A stretch of DNA of 36,355 nucleotides from an uncultured Blautia sp. (GTDB lineage: Bacteria; Bacillota; Clostridia; Lachnospirales; Lachnospiraceae): assembly GCA_946545425.1 (NCBI GenBank), contig CAMNNM010000004.1, positions 1 to 36,355 of the forward strand, read 5' to 3'. This document shows positions 9,285 to 17,753 of the stretch, piece after piece (positions within the stretch are counted from its first letter, which is position 1; each line of letters begins with the position of its first letter). The notes beneath the pieces are model-generated. The model was not told the origin of the DNA, ran no database searches, and was given only the letters and a program-made list of their open reading frames with translations. The position numbers and the translations under genes were made by a program.

Positions 9285-12053
9285 TCATCCGTGCAGCAGT
9301 TCAAAAGAAAGTATGCTCATCTCTCCCTCGCCGCGGCAGGTCAGATACAGTGCATGTACGCCGTTCAAGGTCCTGACGGAGCATTTCCGGGTTTTCCATA
9401 TGTTGGAATTTTCAACCGGGATCTCCCCCAGCGCTTCGCCGTCCCATTCGGTGCGGATTTCTATTTTACCGCGGAAATAGCCCTTCGTCTTTACCTGCAC
9501 GCCGGTGACGTCTTCCATCCTGAAGTATTTGAAGCCTGCACAGCAGCCGTTGCTCATGTGGGTCAGGTAGCCGTCTCCGCAGACGCCCTGGCCGTCCTGT
9601 ACCACACAGGGTGCATTTTTCTCCACATACATGGAATGACTGTCTGTAAACAGATTGCAGGCCAGGTATGCGGGATATTCCCCTTTGTCGCAAAGCGGCC
9701 CGTTGTTCAATCCGCAGGATGTCATCTCTGCCTGACGGATCTTTCCGTCAGGATCTGCGGTAAGTTTCTCCGCGCAGCCCTGCCGGCTGTACCATGTATC
9801 GTTGGTATGCCGGTGATAGAAAATATACCAGTCGTCTCCCAGCTGCACCATGCTGCCGTGATTGTTGGCCCCATACGCCATCGGAAGGACGGCCGGCTTA
9901 TAGCTGTCAATGTGCAGATCACAGTTGCTGATCAGAACCCCGCCGTAGGTATACGGCCCTTCCGGTTTACCGGAAACGGCATAGCACAGCTCATGCATCA
10001 CTTCGGAAGAATAGATGAAATAATACAGCCCGTCTTTTTTCCGGATCGAGGAGGCCTCGAAGAAGGCGTGTCCTTCAAATCCGGTCCCGCTGCTGTACTC
10101 ATATCCCGGCACCACGATGCGCGGCTCTCTGCGTACCGTCAGCATGTCCGGTCCCAGCACCGTCAGCATGGCTCCGGAGCGGCTTCTGTCTCCTTTCGGG
10201 CAGAAGCCCGTAAACAGATACGTATCCTCTCCTTCCGTGAGCACACCCGGATCGAACTGCGGTTCATCCCCTTCTTTTTCGCCAAGCAGGGTGCCGTCCG
10301 CATAATGAACATACCCCAGAAACTCAAATGGTCCTCCGGGGCGGTCCGATACGGCTGCCGATACGAAGCTTACCTGGTCCAGAACATAATACAGATAATA
10401 CCGGCCGTCCGGTCCAACCGTCACATCCGGGGCATACAGACACATACGCCCGTCAGGATTCAGCGGATCCTGCGTCTTTCTGTAGATGATTCCCTCGTAA
10501 TGCCAGTTTCCCAGGTCCGAAAGCGGTGCGGACCAGCACACATAATCTCCCAGACAGAAGGTCTGTCCGTTGAAAATATCATGAGACCCGTATACGTAAA
10601 CTCTGTCGCCGAAAACGTAGGGTTCTCCGTCCGGAACATATTCCCAGGAGGGCAGATAAGGATTGACCGCCTGTTTCTGTCCTGTATCGGCGAGCCGGAT
10701 ACCGCCCTGCTTTCCCGGAAGTGCTCCGGCGCCTGTAAATTCCATTTCGGACAGATCGCCGTTCTTTAAGGGCAGCCATCCGGGGAGCACTCTGCCATCG
10801 CTTCCGGTTCCGTTGGGATCGCCGTTCTTCACGAACAGTGCGAGGTAATCGCACATCTGTCTTGCAAGGTCATAGTGCCTTCCTTCATACGGACGGCTGC
10901 ATTTCGCAAGGGTCTCGAAAAAGAACCACAGGTCGCAGGAATGGAAGGTTCCCGGGTGGTCATCTCCCGGAATATCGGGACGGAAACGGTAATAATATCC
11001 TTTCTGAAGACATCCGTTTTTCTCCCGCGCGGCAAACGCCGCCTTTACGGATCTTTCCACGATGCTCTGCCCGTTCACGACAAATTCATCTTCGGTGTTC
11101 CCGGCCATGACAGGTACCGGTGCGCTTTCCCCTCGCATAAATATTTCCAGAGGATCTTCTTTTACCAGCACCCCGTCGCGTATCGGGAACATGCGGGGGT
11201 GTTCCTGTGCATAGGCGCTGTAACGGTCCCGAAGCGTTTCCGCGTCCATACCACGGGCCTTGGAAAGATCCATGCCTCCCAGCCATTCAAAAAACTCCGT
11301 GCCCCGCTTCTCGGCTGCGTTAAGGTCCAGCGGGCGGAAGATGTCCGCGTCTTCTTCGGGATGGCGTATCATGCCGCTCATGACGACCGCACCTTTGATC
11401 ATGGAACGGTTTTCCGAAATGGCCAGCTGATGCAGCACGCTCCCGCCGCCGGCTGACTGACCGGCTATGGTAATGCGTTCCGGATCTCCTCCGAAAGCAG
11501 AGATATTTCTATAGACCCAGCGAAGCGCTGCCTGCTGATCAAGAAGACCGAAATTGGAGGGCGCACCGGGCGCTTCCTTTGTAATCTCCGGATGGGCCAT
11601 ATATCCGAATACCCCCAGACGGTATGCCGCCGTGACTACCACGATGCCCCTTCTGGCCAGACGTTCGCCGTCAAACTCCATCTCGGCCGTATAGCCCCAC
11701 TGAAAGCCGCCCCCGAAAATCCAGAACAGGACCGGCATCCGCCCGGAGGAGCTTTGTGCAGGGGTCCAGATGTTCAGATACAGACAGTCTTCACTCATGG
11801 GGAGCTGCGGGTCCACATGCCATTCCCGGCAGTAAATATCGGTTCCCAGTCCCGGGATGTCCTGCATGGGAATCGGGCCGAAGGTATCGGCCATCCGGAC
11901 TCCCTCCCAGTTTTCGCATGGCTGCGGAGCCCTCCACCGGTTTTCTCCCACCGGAGGCGCCGCAAACGGAATACCCTTAAATACTGTAATACGAGGATCT
12001 GCTGCAGGGATACCCCGCAGCAGACCATTTTCGACTCTTGTCTCTCTTAACAT
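9285..12053 (-). CDS. Fusion of type-B carboxylesterase (N-terminal) and GH43-like glycoside hydrolase (C-terminal)
   Basis: N-terminal TVFKGIPFAAPPVGENRWRAPQP, CLYLNIWTP, ITIAGQSAGGGSV nucleophile elbow; C-terminal YVFGDRVYVYGSHD, CLYAPDVTVGPDGRYYLYY, GHAFFEASSIRKKDGLYYFIYS, NNHGSMVQLGDDWYIFYHRHT. ATG at 12053 (MLRETRV) chosen; the track's extension to 12392 overlaps the permease and is compositionally implausible. Confidence 0.88.
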   Translation of the reverse strand: MLRETRVENGLLRGIPAADPRITVFKGIPFAAPPVGENRWRAPQPCENWEGVRMADTFGPIPMQDIPGLGTDIYCREWHVDPQLPMSEDCLYLNIWTPAQSSSGRMPVLFWIFGGGFQWGYTAEMEFDGERLARRGIVVVTAAYRLGVFGYMAHPEITKEAPGAPSNFGLLDQQAALRWVYRNISAFGGDPERITIAGQSAGGGSVLHQLAISENRSMIKGAVVMSGMIRHPEEDADIFRPLDLNAAEKRGTEFFEWLGGMDLSKARGMDAETLRDRYSAYAQEHPRMFPIRDGVLVKEDPLEIFMRGESAPVPVMAGNTEDEFVVNGQSIVERSVKAAFAAREKNGCLQKGYYYRFRPDIPGDDHPGTFHSCDLWFFFETLAKCSRPYEGRHYDLARQMCDYLALFVKNGDPNGTGSDGRVLPGWLPLKNGDLSEMEFTGAGALPGKQGGIRLADTGQKQAVNPYLPSWEYVPDGEPYVFGDRVYVYGSHDIFNGQTFCLGDYVCWSAPLSDLGNWHYEGIIYRKTQDPLNPDGRMCLYAPDVTVGPDGRYYLYYVLDQVSFVSAAVSDRPGGPFEFLGYVHYADGTLLGEKEGDEPQFDPGVLTEGEDTYLFTGFCPKGDRSRSGAMLTVLGPDMLTVRREPRIVVPGYEYSSGTGFEGHAFFEASSIRKKDGLYYFIYSSEVMHELCYAVSGKPEGPYTYGGVLISNCDLHIDSYKPAVLPMAYGANNHGSMVQLGDDWYIFYHRHTNDTWYSRQGCAEKLTADPDGKIRQAEMTSCGLNNGPLCDKGEYPAYLACNLFTDSHSMYVEKNAPCVVQDGQGVCGDGYLTHMSNGCCAGFKYFRMEDVTGVQVKTKGYFRGKIEIRTEWDGEALGEIPVENSNIWKTRKCSVRTLNGVHALYLTCRGEGEMSILSFELLHG

Positions 12054-12070
12054 GAAAACTCCTCTGTATA

Positions 12071-12988
12071 TTATCCCTTTACGCTGCCCAGCGCCATACC
12101 GGTTACAAAGTATTTCTGCAGGAACGGGTATACCACTAGGATCGGTACCGTTGCGATGACCGTGATGGCACACCGGATGGTGATCGGCGTCGTCATACCG
12201 CTGGTGCTCAGTGCCTCTGCGGTTGCCTTGGCCGCATTGGCGGATGCCTGGGTGGTGGCCAGCTTCATCTTCAGAAGATACTGAAGGCTGTACAGATTTT
12301 TCTTGCCGCCGTTGTACAGATAGGTATCGAACCAGCTGTTCCAGCTTCCGACTGCCACAAAGAGAGCGACTGTCGCCAGAACCGGCTTGCACAGCGGAAA
12401 GATGATCTGCCAGAAGGCTCTCCAGTCTCCTGCACCGTCGATCTTTGCCGACTCGATCAGTGCATCCGGAAGCCCCGAAATATAGGTACGGATGACGATC
12501 ATGTTGAAGCAGGAAAACATGGTGGGAATAATGTATACCAGATAGCTGTTGGAAAGATGGAGTGTTTTGGAAATCAGCAGGTAATTCGGGATCAGACCGG
12601 CATTGATGTACATGGTCAGCACGACGATGACCGTGATGAATTTGCGCAGTACGAATTCCTTACGTGACAGTGCATAGGCCAGCATGCTGGTCCAGAACAG
12701 GTTCAGGAGTGTGATCAGCACGGTTTTGGATGCCGAGATCCACGCCGCGGTATAGACGGCTTTATCCGACAGAATGCTCTTGTAGCTTTCCAGCGAAAAT
12801 ACTCTGGGCCACAGTCCGATGTTTCCCCTGAGTGCATCCGTGCCGTCGTTAAACGAGTAGGCCACCGTATTCAGGACCGGATACAATGTGATAAACATAA
12901 GCAGGATCAGAAAGATGGCATTGACCACAGGGAAGACCCTGTCATGGTGGATCCTGTTTTCTTTTGGCGTTACAAATCCACGGTTCAT
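12071..12988 (-). CDS. Carbohydrate ABC transporter permease (LplC/YtcP-like)
   Basis: Multiple TM helices, EAA-like loop ESAKIDGAGDWRAFWQIIFPLCKPVLATVALF; C-terminal FLQKYFVTGMALGSVKG. Confidence 0.92.
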   Translation of the reverse strand: MNRGFVTPKENRIHHDRVFPVVNAIFLILLMFITLYPVLNTVAYSFNDGTDALRGNIGLWPRVFSLESYKSILSDKAVYTAAWISASKTVLITLLNLFWTSMLAYALSRKEFVLRKFITVIVVLTMYINAGLIPNYLLISKTLHLSNSYLVYIIPTMFSCFNMIVIRTYISGLPDALIESAKIDGAGDWRAFWQIIFPLCKPVLATVALFVAVGSWNSWFDTYLYNGGKKNLYSLQYLLKMKLATTQASANAAKATAEALSTSGMTTPITIRCAITVIATVPILVVYPFLQKYFVTGMALGSVKG

Positions 12989-13004
12989 AACATTCTCCTC
13001 CTTG

Positions 13005-13961
13005 TCAGATCAATGTATTCTCATCAAGTTTCTTCGCTATGGTATTTGCAGCAAACAGAAGAATGATGGCGACAACGCTCTTGAACATACCTGCCGCGGT
13101 GGCGACGCCGTACTGCTGTTTTGAAATACCATATTTCAGGACGAAGATATCGATGGTCTGGGCATAGTCAGTTGTCAGGGACGACTGCAGCAGGTACTGC
13201 AGCTCGAATCCGGCTTCCATCAGATGTCCGATGTTCATGATCAGCAGGATGACAAACGTGGAACGAATGCCCGGAAGCGTGATATAACGGATCCTGGCGA
13301 ACCGTCCGGCACCGTCGATCTCCGCTGCTTCATACAGGCTCGGGTCTATGGCCGTCATGGCGGAAATGTAGATGATGGTATTCCATCCGACCTCTTTCCA
13401 TACATTGATCACGCCGACCAGCCACCAGAACAGTTTCTCTTCACCAAGGAAAAAGATCGGCTGTTTGATCAGGCCGATGCCCTGCAGAAGCTGGTTGATG
13501 GGGCCGTTGCTGGCGAAAATGTTCTGCGCCATACCGACGACGATAACCATACTGAGGAAATGCGGCAGATAAGTCACAGTCTGCACGGTACGCTTGAACA
13601 TGGTTTTTCTGACTTCATTCAGAAGGATGGCCAGGAGAATGGAGGTCACTGTGCCAAGCACCAGATTGATGACACTCATGGCCAGGGTATTCCGGATACT
13701 TTCCAGAAAGTCTCTTCTGCCGAACAGCCACTTGAAGTTATCCCATCCCACAAATTTGCTTCCGGTGATTCCCTTCTTCGGCGTATAATCCTGGAATGCG
13801 GTGATCCATCCCCACATGGGGCCATAGTTGAACAGCAGCACATATAACAGCATGGGAACAGCCATGATCACCAGCTGCCACTGCTTGCACAGCGTCTGAA
13901 AGAAACCCTTTTTCGGATGTCCTGCACCGGCATTAATGGTATTTGCTGCAGGTCTGCTCAT
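13005..13961 (-). CDS. Carbohydrate ABC transporter permease (LplB-like)
   Basis: QLVIMAVPMLLYVLLFNYGPMWGWITAFQDY; EAA loop YEAAEIDGAGRFARIRYITLPGIRSTFVILL. Confidence 0.92.
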   Translation of the reverse strand: MSRPAANTINAGAGHPKKGFFQTLCKQWQLVIMAVPMLLYVLLFNYGPMWGWITAFQDYTPKKGITGSKFVGWDNFKWLFGRRDFLESIRNTLAMSVINLVLGTVTSILLAILLNEVRKTMFKRTVQTVTYLPHFLSMVIVVGMAQNIFASNGPINQLLQGIGLIKQPIFFLGEEKLFWWLVGVINVWKEVGWNTIIYISAMTAIDPSLYEAAEIDGAGRFARIRYITLPGIRSTFVILLIMNIGHLMEAGFELQYLLQSSLTTDYAQTIDIFVLKYGISKQQYGVATAAGMFKSVVAIILLFAANTIAKKLDENTLI

Positions 13962-13998
13962 ACGGCAGTTCCCCCTTTCATCTGTTTTTCAAAAGAAA

Positions 13999-14029
13999 CA
14001 GGGGGAGAGAAGGTCATTCTCTCCCCCTG
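13999..14029 (-). terminator. Hairpin between solute-binding protein and permease genes (likely partial terminator or stabiliser)
   Basis: 12-bp perfect arms CAGGGGGAGAGA (13999-14010)/TCTCTCCCCCTG (14018-14029), followed on the minus strand by TTTCTTTTGAAAAAC. Confidence 0.65.
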
Positions 14030-14076
14030 AACCTTCATACCGGTTTCATAATACGGATGATGCCGTGAAAGGAGGT

Positions 14077-15753
14077 TTACTCGTTTTCAAGCACTTTCGC
14101 AGCCTCCTTCTGAACTGCTTCCCACATGAACTCGCCGAATACGGTAGCGGACGGGGTGATCTCTTCCACAAACTCATCCCACAGAGCGTCGAATTCTTCC
14201 GGATCGCACATGATCAGCTCGGGCAGATACTTGTCCTGGATATCCAGGAAGTCCTGATGATCGATGTCTACCGGTGAATAGTCGATCTGCCATGCCTCTC
14301 CGTACGGAGCCAGCTCGATAGGCGGATTTACGAAATCAGCAAATTTCTGGTAGCCGTAATGCTCAAGGAATTCCTTGTCATAGTCGTTCATCTGACCGAA
14401 TACGATCTCGGGCTGGTTGCCGACCTCCCAGCAGTTGCCTGCCAGATCGCCTTCCATGATGTATCCCTGTTTCTTCGGGCTGCTCTCGGTGAATGCCAGA
14501 GCCTTGTTGTGAAGCTTCCAGTTGTTGTTCTGGGTATTCTCGTACTGTTCCTTGGTCATCATCAGACGGCCGTCTTCGATGTAGTAGTCTTCTCCCTCAA
14601 CGCCCCAGTTGAAGAGCAGCTGCCATTCGTCGGACATCATTTCTTCCCACATTGCAACGATGCGCTCCGGGCACTCGCAGTTGACGGAGATACCAAAGCC
14701 GCGGCGTACGTTCGGAAGAGAACCGTTTACATAGTGCTCCTCGATTTCCTTGCCGTCCACATATTCGGGATCGTATACAAGACCAAGGGCGACATAGGTG
14801 TTCTTGTACATCTTCGCATCCTGCAGAGCGAAGGTAGCGTTGTTGAAGTCCCAGGTCTGGTCGAACATGCCGAGCACGGTGCCGCTGGACAGAGCTGCGA
14901 TGTACTGGTCATAGTTCATGACGAAGGTATCCTTGCTGATCAGGCCCTTGTGGAACTCTTCGTTCAGCTTCTTGTAATAGGGCTTTGCATAGGGCTTGTC
15001 GATGAAGGTCTCGGTATGGAAATCTTCGGAGTTGACATCTACCAGAACCTCGCCGTCGTTCGGACGTCCCATCAGGTGCTGTACCGGGTTGATCAGGCAG
15101 AAATGTCTCCAGTCTTCGCAGAGAATGTCGAAGCCGACGTAGGGTGTACCGTTCTCATCTGTCGGATTTGCTTCGATGAAGGCATCCAGAAGATCGAAAT
15201 ACTCGTTCAGAGTATGGATCTCGGGATATCCGCCCCATTCAAGAACCTGCTTCTGAATAAAGAACGCCGGTCCGTTTACCTGATTGACGATCTGCTCGCC
15301 ATCGGCAAGACCATAGTTCGGGATGATGTACAGAACATCGTTTCCGTCTTCGTCCTTCTCGATCAGACGGGCCTTCTGCGGTTCGATATGTGCCCACAGT
15401 CTCGGAGTCTTTTCGGGGGATACATAATCCAGCAGGTTGATAAGTGCGCCGTTCTGGATCAGAAGGTCTGCACTGTTTCCGCCGTCAAACAGATCCGGAT
15501 AATCTTCGCCAGCGATCATCATGCCGAGCTTTTCATCCAGGTCGCCTGCAAGGAACTCAAACTCAAAGGTAACACCGAATTCTTCTTCGATCTTTTTATA
15601 GATCTTGTTGTCGTCGGCCGGCTGATCGCCTGGATCTCCGCGGAATACGGTAAGGGTGATCGGTTCCTGAGCTTCCTCTGCCATAGCGGGAATCGATGCC
15701 AGGGGGGATGAAACCATAGCCAGTGCAAGAGCTGCTGCCAAAATCTTCTTCAT
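14077..15753 (-). CDS. Extracellular solute-binding protein (LplA-like, oligosaccharide)
   Basis: Signal peptide MKKILAAALALAMVSSPLASIPAMAEEAQ; periplasmic binding protein sequence; adjacent to LplB/LplC permeases; SD AAAGGAGGAAGAAC. Confidence 0.88.
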   Translation of the reverse strand: MKKILAAALALAMVSSPLASIPAMAEEAQEPITLTVFRGDPGDQPADDNKIYKKIEEEFGVTFEFEFLAGDLDEKLGMMIAGEDYPDLFDGGNSADLLIQNGALINLLDYVSPEKTPRLWAHIEPQKARLIEKDEDGNDVLYIIPNYGLADGEQIVNQVNGPAFFIQKQVLEWGGYPEIHTLNEYFDLLDAFIEANPTDENGTPYVGFDILCEDWRHFCLINPVQHLMGRPNDGEVLVDVNSEDFHTETFIDKPYAKPYYKKLNEEFHKGLISKDTFVMNYDQYIAALSSGTVLGMFDQTWDFNNATFALQDAKMYKNTYVALGLVYDPEYVDGKEIEEHYVNGSLPNVRRGFGISVNCECPERIVAMWEEMMSDEWQLLFNWGVEGEDYYIEDGRLMMTKEQYENTQNNNWKLHNKALAFTESSPKKQGYIMEGDLAGNCWEVGNQPEIVFGQMNDYDKEFLEHYGYQKFADFVNPPIELAPYGEAWQIDYSPVDIDHQDFLDIQDKYLPELIMCDPEEFDALWDEFVEEITPSATVFGEFMWEAVQKEAAKVLENE

Positions 15754-16032
15754 GTTCTTCCTCCTTTTTTGTGAAAAATACTTCAGTAACGATATTCACG
15801 GTTCACAACTTATGGCTTTATATTATCATCCAATTGACGTTATCGCTTACTAATTCTTGTGTTTTATTTTTTAATTCTTGCTAATATTCTGATATTTTAT
15901 TGTTATAATGTCGTTTTTCACAAGTATTTCGCCCGTATTTTAGGTACTTTTAACGACAAATTACGATACTCACACGAAATACTTTCAGCAACAATTGTGA
16001 CGCAGTTTTTATCCGGCGTAAAAACAAAAAAA

Positions 16033-16079
16033 CTGTGAAAATGAGCTCCGGCAGATTTCTGCCCGTCTCATTTTCACAG
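16033..16079 (-). terminator. Rho-independent terminator downstream of the D-Ala-D-Ala carboxypeptidase-like gene
   Basis: 13-bp arms CTGTGAAAATGAG (16033-16045)/CTCATTTTCACAG (16067-16079) with a T-rich run on the minus strand (CAGTTTTTTTGTTTTTA). Confidence 0.85.
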
Positions 16080-16092
16080 CTTTTGACCGCAT

Positions 16093-17550
16093 TTATTTTG
16101 ATTTGAGGATTTTTACAAGGCGCATGGCCAGAAACAGCATGAGCAGCGCTCCCGCGCCTGCAATCAGATAATAAGGAAGCACTTTATTTGCGGAGGAGTA
16201 TTCTTTGGCCTCCTCCAGATGAGCCGCTCCCGTAACCGCGATACTGTTGTCCTGCTCCGTTTTCGGAAGAGCAATGCCGGTTCCGATCGGTATCCCGCTG
16301 AACTGGTACTGACGGTCCAGTGTTCCGTCTTCCAGCATGGTATCGGTCCATGTGATCTGGTCCTGTCCTGCTTCCTTGGGAACCAGGATCACGCCGCCTG
16401 ATTTTACCGAGAAATCATTTCTGCCAAGATCCAGCAGTTCAAAATTATCAAAGGCATAATTGAGAAGCGTAACAGATTCGTTATCTGTCTCCTCTGCACC
16501 GCCCCGCATGACCACGCTGATCACCCGCATGTCATCCTTTACGGCACCGCAGGCCAGTACGCTTCCGGAGTCCTCCGTATACCCTTCCTTTCCGCCGATG
16601 CAGAATTCATAAAACTCAGGAGTTGCAGGATCGATCAGGGTCAGATTGCTGGAAAGAACCCTTTGGCCTCCCGAAACATTGGTCGGGGGGATCGTATATG
16701 TCTTGGTTGACGAGATCGTCTGGAAGGTTCTGTCGGCCAGCGCCGCTTCCGTGATCAGCGCAAGATCGTGGGCCGTTGTGACCTGCTGCGGATCCGGAAG
16801 GCCCGTGGGATTGGTGAATACCGTATTGGTGCAGCCAAGCTCCTTTGCCTTGTCATTCATCATTTTGACAAAGTGCTCCACCGATCCGCCCACATATTCG
16901 GCCACCTGAAGCGAAATCTCGTTGGCCGATGCAAGCGTTATGGCGTAAAGGCACTGCTCCATGGTGAATTCTTCATCCACCTGGGAAGAAATGGTCGTCG
17001 CTCCGTCCACTACTCCGGCCATGCCCGTGGAGGTCATGGTCACAATGTCTTCCAGCGAACTGTTCTCCAGTGCTACCAGGCATGTCATGATCTTGACCGC
17101 ACTGGACGGATACAGCGGTACGTCGGCATTCTTGGAATACAGGACTACATGGGAGGATTCTTCCATCACGAAAGCGGCGCCGGAAGTGATCGCAGGACCC
17201 TGGGGCCAGCCTTCGATCGCGTTTGTCGTGATCGTATCTCCAAGATCCATCGGAGCGGCAGGTTCTTCGGATTCTTCTGTGCTTTCTTCTTCATAATCGT
17301 AAGAATCGTCATAGTAGGATTCTTCATAGTCCGATTCAGAATAATCTGTTTCAGAAGAATCCGTTGTGTCGTATTCCGTATCGCTGTCTGAACCGGAGTA
17401 CTCGGTATCGTCCGTTTCATAACTGACGTATTCTTCTTCCTCGTAATTGTATTCTTCAGTCTCCTCGGCAGGAATGTTGGAAAAAGGAAGACAGCAAAGA
17501 ACCGCAGCCACAGTAAGAAACCGTATTCCTTTTTTCTGAAACTTTTTCAT
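16093..17550 (-). CDS. D-alanyl-D-alanine carboxypeptidase-like (PBP5-type/peptidase S11) membrane protein
   Basis: SxxK (SSAVKIM), SxN (SANEIS), KTG-position GGKEGYTEDSG, C-terminal TM; acidic N-terminal low-complexity region. ATG at 17550 (MKKFQKKG) with upstream GGGGAG. Confidence 0.85.
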   Translation of the reverse strand: MKKFQKKGIRFLTVAAVLCCLPFSNIPAEETEEYNYEEEEYVSYETDDTEYSGSDSDTEYDTTDSSETDYSESDYEESYYDDSYDYEEESTEESEEPAAPMDLGDTITTNAIEGWPQGPAITSGAAFVMEESSHVVLYSKNADVPLYPSSAVKIMTCLVALENSSLEDIVTMTSTGMAGVVDGATTISSQVDEEFTMEQCLYAITLASANEISLQVAEYVGGSVEHFVKMMNDKAKELGCTNTVFTNPTGLPDPQQVTTAHDLALITEAALADRTFQTISSTKTYTIPPTNVSGGQRVLSSNLTLIDPATPEFYEFCIGGKEGYTEDSGSVLACGAVKDDMRVISVVMRGGAEETDNESVTLLNYAFDNFELLDLGRNDFSVKSGGVILVPKEAGQDQITWTDTMLEDGTLDRQYQFSGIPIGTGIALPKTEQDNSIAVTGAAHLEEAKEYSSANKVLPYYLIAGAGALLMLFLAMRLVKILKSK

Positions 17551-17753
17551 TTGTGAACTCCCCAAATCTATATTGATGCGGAAACAAAAACAGTTTCCAT
17601 AAAATCACTTTCGTAGTATATCACATCTTCTCATTCCTTGCAAAAAAATCACTGCAATGTTAATATAACTGTAATAGTTATAGCAAACATCATCTTTACT
17701 GACGTTTTCTATAATACAACACTTCGTACAGTCGCCCTGAAAGGGAATAAAAT

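Noticed and set aside
9183-10769. 528-aa plus-strand ORF
   Set aside because: Antisense to the GH43 region and the start of GH67; shadow ORF.
12054-12392. N-terminal extension of the 1035-aa ORF (MQAGSGDSRSLCGSRK...)
   Set aside because: Overlaps the permease gene in another frame and reads as non-coding; esterase homology starts at MLRETRV (12053).
14359-15711. 450-aa plus-strand ORF
   Set aside because: Fully antisense to the solute-binding protein gene, no known motif.
15838-15960. AT-rich TATAAT-like sequences on the plus strand upstream of the SBP gene
   Set aside because: No well-spaced -35 partner and no plus-strand gene downstream; likely AT-rich background.
17166-17420. 84-aa minus-strand ORF in the acidic region of the carboxypeptidase gene
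   Set aside because: Alternate-frame reading of low-complexity codons (KKKAQKNPKNL...), no independent start signal.
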